A DNA stretch of 64,000 nucleotides, taken from contig NZ_KE383851.1 of assembly GCF_000422485.1 (NCBI RefSeq), forward strand, positions 123,906 to 187,905. Reading direction: 5' to 3'. This document shows positions 9,609-16,814 of this stretch, in pieces. The DNA comes from Paenibacillus pasadenensis DSM 19293. GTDB lineage: Bacteria > Bacillota > Bacilli > Paenibacillales > Paenibacillaceae. A program made the position numbers and the translations under genes. The notes below the pieces were generated by a model. That model was given only the letters and a program-made list of their open reading frames with translations. It did no database searches and was not told the DNA's origin. The stretch's first letter is position 1. Every line of letters begins with the position of its first letter.

Positions 9609-9695
9609 GCGGTCATGGCGGAATTGGCAGACGCGCTAGATTCAGGTTCTAGTGTCAGCAATGACGTGGAGGTTCAAGTCCTCTTGACCGCACCA
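9609..9695 (+). tRNA. tRNA-Leu (anticodon CAG)
   Basis: This is an 87-base class II tRNA with an encoded CCA end. The acceptor stem GCGGTCA pairs with TGACCGC. The anticodon stem CTAGA/TCTAG holds the loop TTCAGGT, so CAG is at 9643-9645. The variable arm GTCAGCAATGAC is long, as in tRNA-Leu. It is transcribed alone from its own promoter and ends in its own terminator. A second gene for the same anticodon lies at 24259. Confidence 0.97.
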
Positions 9696-9709
9696 TCCTT
9701 TCAATCGAC

Positions 9710-9742
9710 CCCTTCCTTTCGGAAGGGATTTTTTTATTTTTT
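9710..9742 (+). terminator. Terminator of the first tRNA-Leu
   Basis: CCCTTCC, loop TTTC, GGAAGGG, followed by ATTTTTTTATTTTTTT. Confidence 0.9.
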
Positions 9743-9808
9743 TGTTTCAAGATACGGGACAATGTGAAATACTGTAAACCAGCCTATAGAAATGAATGAG
9801 GTGGAATC

Positions 9809-10258
9809 ATGGAAAGCATCTACAGCCCGGTGCATTCAGCGAATATATTGAATCGGATCGACAAGTTAAGCCCGCATGCAGCGCCCCAGTGGGGAACGAT
9901 GAATGCGGCTCAGATGCTGGCTCACTGCTCGGCGTTCCAAGACATCCCGATGGGGAATTCCTTTCCCCCGAGATACTGGCTGGGGAAAGTGATTGGCAGG
10001 TTCGTAAACCGTATTTTTTATAATGACAAGCCGGCACCGCACAATATGTCGACCATTCCAACGATACGGATTGCAGATGAGAGAGATTTTGAGACGGAAA
10101 AGGAAAAGCTGAAGCAAATGATTGTCGTTTTCCAAAGGAATGGTCCGGAGAAATGTTCCTCTCATCCGCATCCTTTCTTTGGGAAATTCACGCCCGAGCA
10201 ATGGGGGATAGGGGTTTATAAACATCTGGACCATCATTTAAGGCAATTTGGCGTTTAG
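9809..10258 (+). CDS. DUF1569 (DinB-like) protein
   Basis: This 149-residue protein matches the DUF1569 family, a branch of the DinB/YfiT four-helix-bundle fold. It shows NAAQMLAHCSAFQDIPMG in the first half and the C-terminal phrase WGIGVYKHLDHHLRQFGV, whose spaced histidines probably bind a metal. The binding site GAGGTGG precedes the ATG. The family is often linked to stress or thiol chemistry, but no reaction is established. It has its own terminator and is less GC-rich than the flanking sugar genes. Confidence 0.85.
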   Translation: MESIYSPVHSANILNRIDKLSPHAAPQWGTMNAAQMLAHCSAFQDIPMGNSFPPRYWLGKVIGRFVNRIFYNDKPAPHNMSTIPTIRIADERDFETEKEKLKQMIVVFQRNGPEKCSSHPHPFFGKFTPEQWGIGVYKHLDHHLRQFGV

Positions 10259-10275
10259 TCAGAGAGTCATGAAGC

Positions 10276-10327
10276 AGGGGCATTTCTCGGCGGCGTCGTA
10301 ACCCCGAGAAATGCCCCTCTTTTTTTG
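10276..10327 (+). terminator. Strong terminator after the DUF1569 gene
   Basis: A perfect 15-bp stem, AGGGGCATTTCTCGG with CCGAGAAATGCCCCT, is followed by CTTTTTTT. It acts on the plus strand; the minus strand has no matching T run. Confidence 0.92.
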
Positions 10328-10371
10328 GCCTAGTTAGGCTCCCCATATTCCATCCGTTTGGAAAGGAAAGG

Positions 10372-10929
10372 CTACTTCTTGTCGTCCGTTTTTTGAGTGA
10401 AAATCGCGAGATAGGTGACCTCGTCGGTAATCGGAATCAGCAGATGCTTCTCTAGCGAATTGAAATAGATCGAATCTCCAGGCAGCATGGTGTATTGAGT
10501 AGCGCCGACTTGATAGTTCATTTCTCCCTTGATCATATAAATGAACTCTTCTCCTTCATGCGTAAACCCATGCTGCTTGACGTTCCCTTTTTTGGCGGTA
10601 ATCAAATAGGGCTGAATCAGCTTGTCCCTTCTTTCGCCGGCAAAAGCGAAAAAGGAATAGCCTTTATTCGTCTCGACCCATTTCTCCTGGTCCTCGTATT
10701 GCTTGACGCTATTGTATACTGTCGTTTGAGCGCTTTGTTCCTCCAGCAGATCGGACACTCGAACTCCAAGCGAGGCAGCGATCTTGATCAGCGTCGATAC
10801 AGGCGGATTGGATTGTCCATTTTCAATTTTGGATAAAAGGCTTTTCGTAAATCCGCATGACTTGGCGATTTCCTCTTGAGTTCGTTTTTGTTCCTGTCGG
10901 ATGTACCGGATTCGGCTTCCGATATTCAT
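10372..10929 (-). CDS. XRE-type regulator with cupin domain
   Basis: This 185-residue regulator has a helix-turn-helix at residues 1-60 (RIRYIRQEQKRTQEEIAKSC, then KSLLSKIENGQSNPP) and a C-terminal cupin (HGFTHEGEEFIYMIKGEMNY, then MLPGDSIYFNSLEKHL) that would sense a small molecule. The start ATG 10929 has AAGGAGAG before it; in-frame codons further upstream have no binding site. It is divergent from a cupin, isomerase and oxidoreductase operon, and a long perfect palindrome lies between them. That palindrome is the obvious operator for self-regulation and operon control. Confidence 0.92.
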   Translation of the reverse strand: MNIGSRIRYIRQEQKRTQEEIAKSCGFTKSLLSKIENGQSNPPVSTLIKIAASLGVRVSDLLEEQSAQTTVYNSVKQYEDQEKWVETNKGYSFFAFAGERRDKLIQPYLITAKKGNVKQHGFTHEGEEFIYMIKGEMNYQVGATQYTMLPGDSIYFNSLEKHLLIPITDEVTYLAIFTQKTDDKK

Positions 10930-11010
10930 GGATTCTCTCTCCTTATCGACGTTCGCTTCCATCATCATATCATAAACTAAACTCCGGAGAAGTTCATTCA
11001 ATAAAGTTGT

Positions 11011-11037
11011 TGATAATTCAACCATGTTGAATTATCA
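11011..11037. promoter_or_regulatory. 27-base palindrome, likely operator of the XRE regulator
   Basis: TGATAATTCAA, five central bases (CCATG), then TTGAATTATCA: arms of 11 bp match perfectly. It sits in the divergent gap between the regulator and the cupin gene. It has no T run and is AT-rich, so a protein-binding site is more likely than a terminator. Confidence 0.7.
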
Positions 11038-11090
11038 TAAACACAGATTCAACTTCACATCCTGCCAGCTGCAAAAGAGGAGAGTGCCGA

Positions 11091-11447
11091 ATGATCCAGC
11101 CATCGGATTTGAACGAAGAGAAGCATGTGCTCGACATGGGATGGGGCAAAATCGCCTGGTTGTATGGCAAAGAAATTGATCCGGACGGTCAAATGACGTT
11201 CGGCGTGGTGTACATTGAAGCGGGGCAGGAGAATGGACGTCATATCCATCCGAACTGCGAAGAAATCATTTATGTATTGTCCGGGGAATGCGACCATTCG
11301 TTGGGAGATGAAATCGTTCATTTGAAGCCGGGCATGGCGCTTCGGATTCCGCAAGGCGTGCCGCATCACGCCAAAGTAACGAGCTGGGAGCCATGCAAAA
11401 TGATCATCGCCTATTCGTCGGTAGACAGGCAGACGATCGGAGAGTAA
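11091..11447 (+). CDS. Small cupin-domain protein
   Basis: This 118-residue single-domain cupin has motif 1 residues in NGRHIHPNCEEIIYVLSGE and motif 2 in GMALRIPQGVPHHAK, giving the His/His/Glu/His metal site. Proteins of this type are sugar isomerases, mutarotase-like enzymes or sensors. It is the first gene of an operon with a TIM-barrel isomerase and an oxidoreductase, so handling of a sugar is likely, but no reaction can be named. GAGGAGAG lies before the ATG. Confidence 0.85.
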   Translation: MIQPSDLNEEKHVLDMGWGKIAWLYGKEIDPDGQMTFGVVYIEAGQENGRHIHPNCEEIIYVLSGECDHSLGDEIVHLKPGMALRIPQGVPHHAKVTSWEPCKMIIAYSSVDRQTIGE

Positions 11448-11501
11448 ACGGAACACGGCTGTGAGGCCGATGAAGCCGATCAGGAAGGGAGGAAAGGACG
11501 C

Positions 11502-12263
11502 ATGACGTACAACTTTGCCTTTTCAAGGCCTACGGCAACCTCCGAGGAGGAACAGCTGCTCGTTCACGGCTATCAAAAGGCCGGCTATAGCGGGCTGCAG
11601 CTGAAGCCGAGTCAGTACACTCCTTATTTGCTTGAGCCTGAATCATTCAGGAGCCGTTGGGGACAACCCGCCGGCATCGCTGCTGCGCTCATCGCGGGGG
11701 GCACTCTATTAAACGATGACAGCAGGGAGCAATTGCGCCAGGTGTATAAGTTTGCTGCGCATGTTGATTCAGAGATGATCGTTTATTGCCATGCGGTGCC
11801 GAGGCAGCAAGTGACGAACGAGAACATCGCGACATTCGCCGCCGTTTTTGAAGAAATGGGCAAAGAGGCGGAGCAACAGGACCTGCGGCTCTCCTTGCAC
11901 CACCATTATGACCAGCCGCTCATGCATCGGGAGGACTTTGATCTCTTTTTTGACAGGATCAAGAATCCCGCTCATGTCGGATTGACGATCGATACCGCTC
12001 ATCTAGTCAAATCGGGTGTAGACGATATCGCGGAGGTCATTCGCACGTTTGCTCCCTTTATAACGAATTTCCATATGAAAGATTTTGCCAAAGGTCATTT
12101 TGAGATATTAGGGCACGGAGAGATTGATTTCTCCCCCGTGTTTCAAGCCATTCAGGATATCCGTTACTCCGGTTGGATCTCCGCAGACGAGGAAAGCGGC
12201 GGGGAAATTGCGACCGGAATGAAAGAATGCCTCAAGTTCATGAAACTTGGATTAGGAGCGTGA
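11502..12263 (+). CDS. Sugar phosphate isomerase/epimerase family TIM barrel
   Basis: This 253-residue member of the AP-endonuclease-2-like isomerase family has metal-binding stretches SLHHHYDQPLM, LTIDTAHLVKSG, FHMKDFAKG and the final SADEESGGE. Relatives include IolE, IolI, hydroxypyruvate isomerase and 3-keto-sugar epimerases or hydratases. It is placed 6 bases before an oxidoreductase gene; the pair suggests oxidation of a sugar or inositol to a keto form, then isomerisation. The substrate is unknown. Confidence 0.88.
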   Translation: MTYNFAFSRPTATSEEEQLLVHGYQKAGYSGLQLKPSQYTPYLLEPESFRSRWGQPAGIAAALIAGGTLLNDDSREQLRQVYKFAAHVDSEMIVYCHAVPRQQVTNENIATFAAVFEEMGKEAEQQDLRLSLHHHYDQPLMHREDFDLFFDRIKNPAHVGLTIDTAHLVKSGVDDIAEVIRTFAPFITNFHMKDFAKGHFEILGHGEIDFSPVFQAIQDIRYSGWISADEESGGEIATGMKECLKFMKLGLGA

Positions 12264-12269
12264 GCCCGA

Positions 12270-13286
12270 GTGAAGAAGTTCAGGATAGGTTTTGTGGGCG
12301 CAGGAGCAGTGACGCGAATGCATTTGAAAGGCTACTCCGCTCATCCGGAACGGATTGAGGTCGTTGCCATTTGCGATCCGAGCGAGTCGAATGTTCAAGA
12401 ACGAGCCGATGAATTTAACATTCCGGGCCGGTACACGGATGTGGAAACGATGATCAAGGAAGCAGGCATCGAGGCTGCTGTCGTCTGCACGCCTTCGACG
12501 ATCCGTGAAAGCGTCATCACGCCGCTGCTTGAAGCAGGAATTCCGGTTTTTGTCGAAAAGCCGTTCGCCGACACGCTTGAGGAAGCAAAGTCGATCGCGG
12601 AACAAGCCAAGCGGTTGAAGGTTCCCGTGTCCGTCAACCAAAACTTCCGAAAGCACCACAAATTCGAGTTTATCCGGGGACTGATCAAAGAGGGTGCGAT
12701 AGGGAAGCTGGAGGGAATTCATTTTTCGTCCTTATTCTTTCGTCAAGATACAGGCTGGAGAATCCATACCGAACGACATGCGATGTCCGTGATGTCGATT
12801 CATTGGTTTGACGGAATACGAAGAATGGCCGATGCCGATGCAAGCTCCATCTACTGTACGTCCTATAGCTCGGAGGCGATTGATTGCATCGGCGAAACCG
12901 ATGCGACGGTGCAAATCGTGTTCGACAACGGCGTGAATGCGAATTTCTCCCAAAGCTTTTCCAGCGCGTTCTGCCGGGATGACCTTGTGGTGTTGGGAAG
13001 CGAAGCTGCATTAAGGCCTACGGGGAATGAGATTCACTTGCTCAAGCCCGATCCTTCCGGTCAGCCCAATTGGAACCCGACCCCCGTTCAAACCTGGAAG
13101 TACGCCATGCCGATTGAAGAAGCGGTGTTTGATGGATTGAATCAATTGCTGGAATGGATTGAAACCGGAGAAGAGGCCTCGAACAGCGCTTACGATAATT
13201 TGCATACGGTTTCATTGCTGGAAGGAGCCTATTTGTCTGCCCGTGAAAAACGGATCGTTCATTTCCAAGATGGACTTTTAAGCTAA
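12270..13286 (+). CDS. Gfo/Idh/MocA family oxidoreductase (1)
   Basis: This 338-residue NAD(P)-dependent dehydrogenase has an N-terminal Rossmann motif (GFVGAGAVTRMH) and the catalytic Lys in VEKPF. The C-terminal half is the usual alpha/beta substrate domain. It starts with GTG after AGGAGCG and is the last gene of the XRE-controlled operon. The family oxidises a ring hydroxyl of sugars or inositols. It is the first of seven such genes in the window. Confidence 0.9.
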   Translation: MKKFRIGFVGAGAVTRMHLKGYSAHPERIEVVAICDPSESNVQERADEFNIPGRYTDVETMIKEAGIEAAVVCTPSTIRESVITPLLEAGIPVFVEKPFADTLEEAKSIAEQAKRLKVPVSVNQNFRKHHKFEFIRGLIKEGAIGKLEGIHFSSLFFRQDTGWRIHTERHAMSVMSIHWFDGIRRMADADASSIYCTSYSSEAIDCIGETDATVQIVFDNGVNANFSQSFSSAFCRDDLVVLGSEAALRPTGNEIHLLKPDPSGQPNWNPTPVQTWKYAMPIEEAVFDGLNQLLEWIETGEEASNSAYDNLHTVSLLEGAYLSAREKRIVHFQDGLLS

Positions 13287-13325
13287 GGGCTGCCCTGCGC
13301 ATGATGGCCGTCTCTATGAATAACG

Positions 13326-13366
13326 AGCTCCTGGACCCGTTCAAGCGGCAGCTCAGGAGCTTTTTC
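13326..13366 (+). terminator. Terminator of the cupin/isomerase/oxidoreductase operon
   Basis: AGCTCCTG and CAGGAGCT pair around a 20-base loop region, followed by TTTTT. Confidence 0.7.
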
Positions 13367-13395
13367 CGTTTTAGGAAAATGGGGATAGGTTTCCG

Positions 13396-14310
13396 CTACC
13401 AGCTGCGATTCCGGGCAAACAAGCCTGGAGCAAGCCCGGTATATTTCTTGAACACCTTCGAGAAATAGTAGACGTCCTTGAACCCGCATTTTTCGGCTAT
13501 TTCGGTGATGCTGCCCGATCCGTCATAAAGCATCTGCTTGGCTTTTGAAATTCGCACTTCATTTAAATACGCTAAAATCGTCGTGCCGGTCGTCCGTTTG
13601 AACAGTCGGTTCAAATGATCGAAGTTGCACTTGTATCGTTCCTCGAGGCTCGCTCCGCTGATGGGCAAGGAATAGTCCTGTTGAAAATAGGCCAGCAGAT
13701 CATGGATCATTCGAGTGGAGCGGGTCTTCGCGATGGAATGCTCGTTGAAAAGGAAGCTGGCCGTCAGCTCCCGGGACAATGTGATCAGCAGCTCCAATAA
13801 AACCATTCCGGACATCGACTGAAAATGCTCCAGACGGTTATGATGGACCTCTCTCAGCTTATGGAGGAGGCTTACGGCCGTGCCGGTCGGCTTGGAGGAG
13901 AAGGTTTTTGGAAGGATGAGCTTCGATGAAGAGGGCTTGTCGGCATCGCATTCATGCGTTTTCAACGCGGCCAAGCGATCGGCGATCAAGGCATGCTTGA
14001 GCCCATCCACGGCTTCCGTCCGCTCTTCCATGTCGCCGTGCCGGAAGTGGATATAAAAATAGGTGCAGGGGGCAGATTTCGTCCCCCAATGCTCCCGCTG
14101 CGGATCGAGGAGCAGAAAGTCATTCGGCTTGAGCACGAAGCGGCGGTCTTCCTCATTCAAATGCATCTCGCCGGCCAGCACATAGTACAAAATGAATTCC
14201 TCGGTTTTTCTCCGAATATGAAGATGCGGGGGAGCTACGGATACCTTCTCCATAAAGAGCACTCGCGGCAGCTGGCTGCTGTCCATTCGATAATGCAGCA
14301 GGGTCTTCAT
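13396..14310 (-). CDS. AraC family regulator
   Basis: This protein of about 304 residues has an N-terminal cupin-like domain (TEEFILYYVLAGEMHLNEED, then LKPNDFLLLDPQREHWG) and a C-terminal AraC DNA-binding domain (ISKAKQMLYDGSGSITEIAE, then CGFKDVYYFSKVFKKYTGL). The start is set at ATG 14310, which has GGGAG 11 bases upstream; an ATG seven codons earlier lacks one. It is divergent from the GH50-like glycosidase, which it probably controls, perhaps together with the big GH43 gene that follows. Confidence 0.88.
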   Translation of the reverse strand: MKTLLHYRMDSSQLPRVLFMEKVSVAPPHLHIRRKTEEFILYYVLAGEMHLNEEDRRFVLKPNDFLLLDPQREHWGTKSAPCTYFYIHFRHGDMEERTEAVDGLKHALIADRLAALKTHECDADKPSSSKLILPKTFSSKPTGTAVSLLHKLREVHHNRLEHFQSMSGMVLLELLITLSRELTASFLFNEHSIAKTRSTRMIHDLLAYFQQDYSLPISGASLEERYKCNFDHLNRLFKRTTGTTILAYLNEVRISKAKQMLYDGSGSITEIAEKCGFKDVYYFSKVFKKYTGLAPGLFARNRSW

Positions 14311-14429
14311 TTTTGTATCGACTCCCGGCATCGCTTGATGCGGCTAGGGATGCATCCGCATCATAGTCGTTATGGTGTAAAAGCGATCTCGGTTCATTAT
14401 GGCCCATCCCTTCTGCCATTTCAATTGCG

Positions 14430-14459
14430 AACCGCTCGAGAGAGCGGTTTTTGTTTTTT
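14430..14459 (+). terminator. Terminator-like hairpin in the divergent region
   Basis: AACCGCTC, loop GAGA, GAGCGGTT, then TTTGTTTTTT. It has the form of a Rho-independent terminator on the plus strand, yet no plus-strand gene lies directly upstream. It may be a leader attenuator of the GH50-like gene or may block read-through. Confidence 0.7.
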
Positions 14460-14601
14460 CGACAGGGAAAACGGACGAGCCTGGATCTTTTTCGTTAAAA
14501 AGTCGCTATTTTACAAAGAGGCTGGGATTTTGCATTGAATTCCATACCTATTCATTCGAGAATTAAGGCGTACAAACTATGCTTCATGCGGAGGTCGAGC
14601 C

Positions 14602-16611
14602 ATGAAAATTAATTTTACGAATTCCGTGGCCAGAGAGGCGAAGATGGCCGCTTGCAGCCCGGATGGCTGCGAGGTTGTCCTTGGCGCGGACGGTGGCGGG
14701 ATTACGATCGGACAAGTCAAAGAAGCGGGCAAACGATATCTTGTCGGCGACATCGAAGTGCTGGAGGATCATTCCGTGGCGATGATGTTTCGCTGCTTCT
14801 TGCCCGGAGAAGACCAGGAACGGATTTTTATGCGTTTCGGTCTGCTGCCGCGCTTCAAGACCAGGATTTGCTTGGATCTTCACTTGCTTGACAATAGAAC
14901 CATTTTTACGAACCGTACGCCGGGAACGCTGAAGCTGGTCGTACATGGGCAGCGGACCGAGCTGGGCAGCGTGGAGCGCTTCGAGCTCGGCATGGAAAAG
15001 GCCTTTCATGATGTCCGCGTCCGGTTCGAGCATTTTCATCTGACGGATCAGATGCCGACCGATTTTCCGCTGCCTCGGACAAAGCTCGTGGATGAATTCG
15101 GCCAGTGGAAAGGAAAGGACTGGCCGGGCAAAATCCATTCCTTGGCCGAGCTGAAGGAGAGGCTGGAAGCGAACGAAGGGCCGGCGGAATACCCGTTTCC
15201 CGAATGGAACGAGTGGGGAGGAGACCGAACCCGCCAGCTGAAGGAAGGCACCGGCTACTTCTCGACCTTCAAGTCCGAGGACGGAAGATGGCATCTGGTA
15301 GACCCGAGCGGCTGCGATTATTTCTCCTTAGGCCCGTGCGGGACGAATCCGGGGGATCAGTGCCGCGTGGACAGCTTCGAGGACCTGTGCGACTGGCTTC
15401 CGGAGACCGACGACCCGGACTTCGGGGAATTTTACAAAATCGGGACGACAAGGCGAGCGGCCTACATGCCCCTCGATTCGTTCAAAATCATCCGCTTCAC
15501 CGCATTGAATATGAAAAAAGCGTATGGCGAGCGATGGCATGAGAAATGGGAGGAGATTTCCCACCATATCCTGATGAAAAACGGCATCAATTCGCAAGGC
15601 AATTTCCCCGGTCTCGGCATGGCCAGCGGCCGGACAAAGCTGCCTTATGTTCGAGAACTGCCTAATTTCCCGACGACCGACACGCTCATTTTCAGGGATT
15701 TCCCGGATGTCCTCTCGCCGGAGTACAAAGAGAAAGCCGAGCAGTATGCGCGCCAGCTGTCGGCGTGGAAGGACGACCCTTGGCTGATCGGTTATTTTTT
15801 GAGGAATGAACCGGAGTTCAACTTCGTGGAGGGCTTGGCCATTGCCGACGAGGTTTTGCATAATCCCGCGCAAACGCATTGCCGGTCGGGACTCATTGCC
15901 TTTTTGAAAAGCGCTTACACGACGATCGAGGAGCTGAATCTCGCCTGGGATTCCGCATTCGAGAGTTTTTCGGAACTGGAAAAGCCGATCTACAGCTGCT
16001 CCACGACGTATCCAAAATCAAAGCCGGATATTCGGAAGTTTTCGGCTCATCTCATTCGCGAATATATCAAAGTACCGTCCTTGGCCTGCAGAGCGGTAGA
16101 CTCGAATCACCTGAACCTCGGTCTCAGATGGTCCAAAGCCTACAATCTCGACATGATGGAGGGCTGGGAGTACTTCGACGTATTCTCCATCAACTGTTAT
16201 GATTTCGACCCGACTCGCGACATGGACTTTGTCCAGCATGCGAGAGTGGACCTGCCGATCCTGCTCGGAGAGTACCACTGCGGGGCGCTGGATCGAGGGC
16301 TGCCGGCGACCGGGCTGAAGGGCGTTCCCGATCAAGAGGAACGAGGCGTCATGTGGAGGCATTTCGTGGAGAAGGTCGCGGCCCATCCTTATGGCGTAGG
16401 CGCCCACTGGTTCCAGTATAACGATCAGTTCTGCCTGGGCAGGTATGACGGCGAGAATTATCAGATCGGCATGGTGGACATCTGCATGCAGCCTTACCCG
16501 GAATTGATGGAGGCGGCTCGCGAAACGTCGCGCGTGCTGTATCAGGTCAAAAACGGCGAGGCAATGCCTTATGGCAAGCTGCCGAAATCGGTGCCGATGA
16601 TCGGGTACTGA
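14602..16611 (+). CDS. GH50-like (clan A) glycoside hydrolase, cytoplasmic
   Basis: This 669-residue protein has no signal peptide. An N-terminal beta-sandwich of about 160 residues leads into the phrase LVDEFGQWKGKDWPGKIHS, a hallmark of GH50 agarase-type proteins. The TIM barrel carries YFLRNEPEF (acid/base Glu) and PILLGEYHCGALDRG (nucleophile Glu), followed by HWFQYNDQ. GGAGG precedes the ATG. True GH50 enzymes cut agarose, but the soil-type context and cytoplasmic location point to a plant beta-galactoside or other oligosaccharide. It is followed by the GH43 galactanase-like gene, so a beta-galactan substrate is attractive. Specificity is inference. Confidence 0.75.
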   Translation: MKINFTNSVAREAKMAACSPDGCEVVLGADGGGITIGQVKEAGKRYLVGDIEVLEDHSVAMMFRCFLPGEDQERIFMRFGLLPRFKTRICLDLHLLDNRTIFTNRTPGTLKLVVHGQRTELGSVERFELGMEKAFHDVRVRFEHFHLTDQMPTDFPLPRTKLVDEFGQWKGKDWPGKIHSLAELKERLEANEGPAEYPFPEWNEWGGDRTRQLKEGTGYFSTFKSEDGRWHLVDPSGCDYFSLGPCGTNPGDQCRVDSFEDLCDWLPETDDPDFGEFYKIGTTRRAAYMPLDSFKIIRFTALNMKKAYGERWHEKWEEISHHILMKNGINSQGNFPGLGMASGRTKLPYVRELPNFPTTDTLIFRDFPDVLSPEYKEKAEQYARQLSAWKDDPWLIGYFLRNEPEFNFVEGLAIADEVLHNPAQTHCRSGLIAFLKSAYTTIEELNLAWDSAFESFSELEKPIYSCSTTYPKSKPDIRKFSAHLIREYIKVPSLACRAVDSNHLNLGLRWSKAYNLDMMEGWEYFDVFSINCYDFDPTRDMDFVQHARVDLPILLGEYHCGALDRGLPATGLKGVPDQEERGVMWRHFVEKVAAHPYGVGAHWFQYNDQFCLGRYDGENYQIGMVDICMQPYPELMEAARETSRVLYQVKNGEAMPYGKLPKSVPMIGY

Positions 16612-16751
16612 CGGGCGGACGGTCGAGGAAGGGCTTGTTTATGCAGCAAGATCAATATTGTTCACCGTCAAAATCCTCGACATGTCCAATGGTGATCGAT
16701 ATGTTCACTAGAAAAAGCGCGGATGATTGGCTTATGATTCGTCATGAGTTC

Positions 16752-16766
16752 ATGGAACCGCTTTCC
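16752..16766 (+). promoter_or_regulatory. cre-like site before the GH43 gene
   Basis: ATGGAACCGCTTTCC matches 14 of 15 positions of the CcpA consensus WTGNAANCGNWNNCW and lies 49 bases before the GH43 start codon. Catabolite repression of this secreted enzyme is therefore likely. Confidence 0.5.
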
Positions 16767-16814
16767 TGAAAAAATTTCGGCGGGCGGATTCAAGCAAGCA
16801 AAGGAGGATAATCA

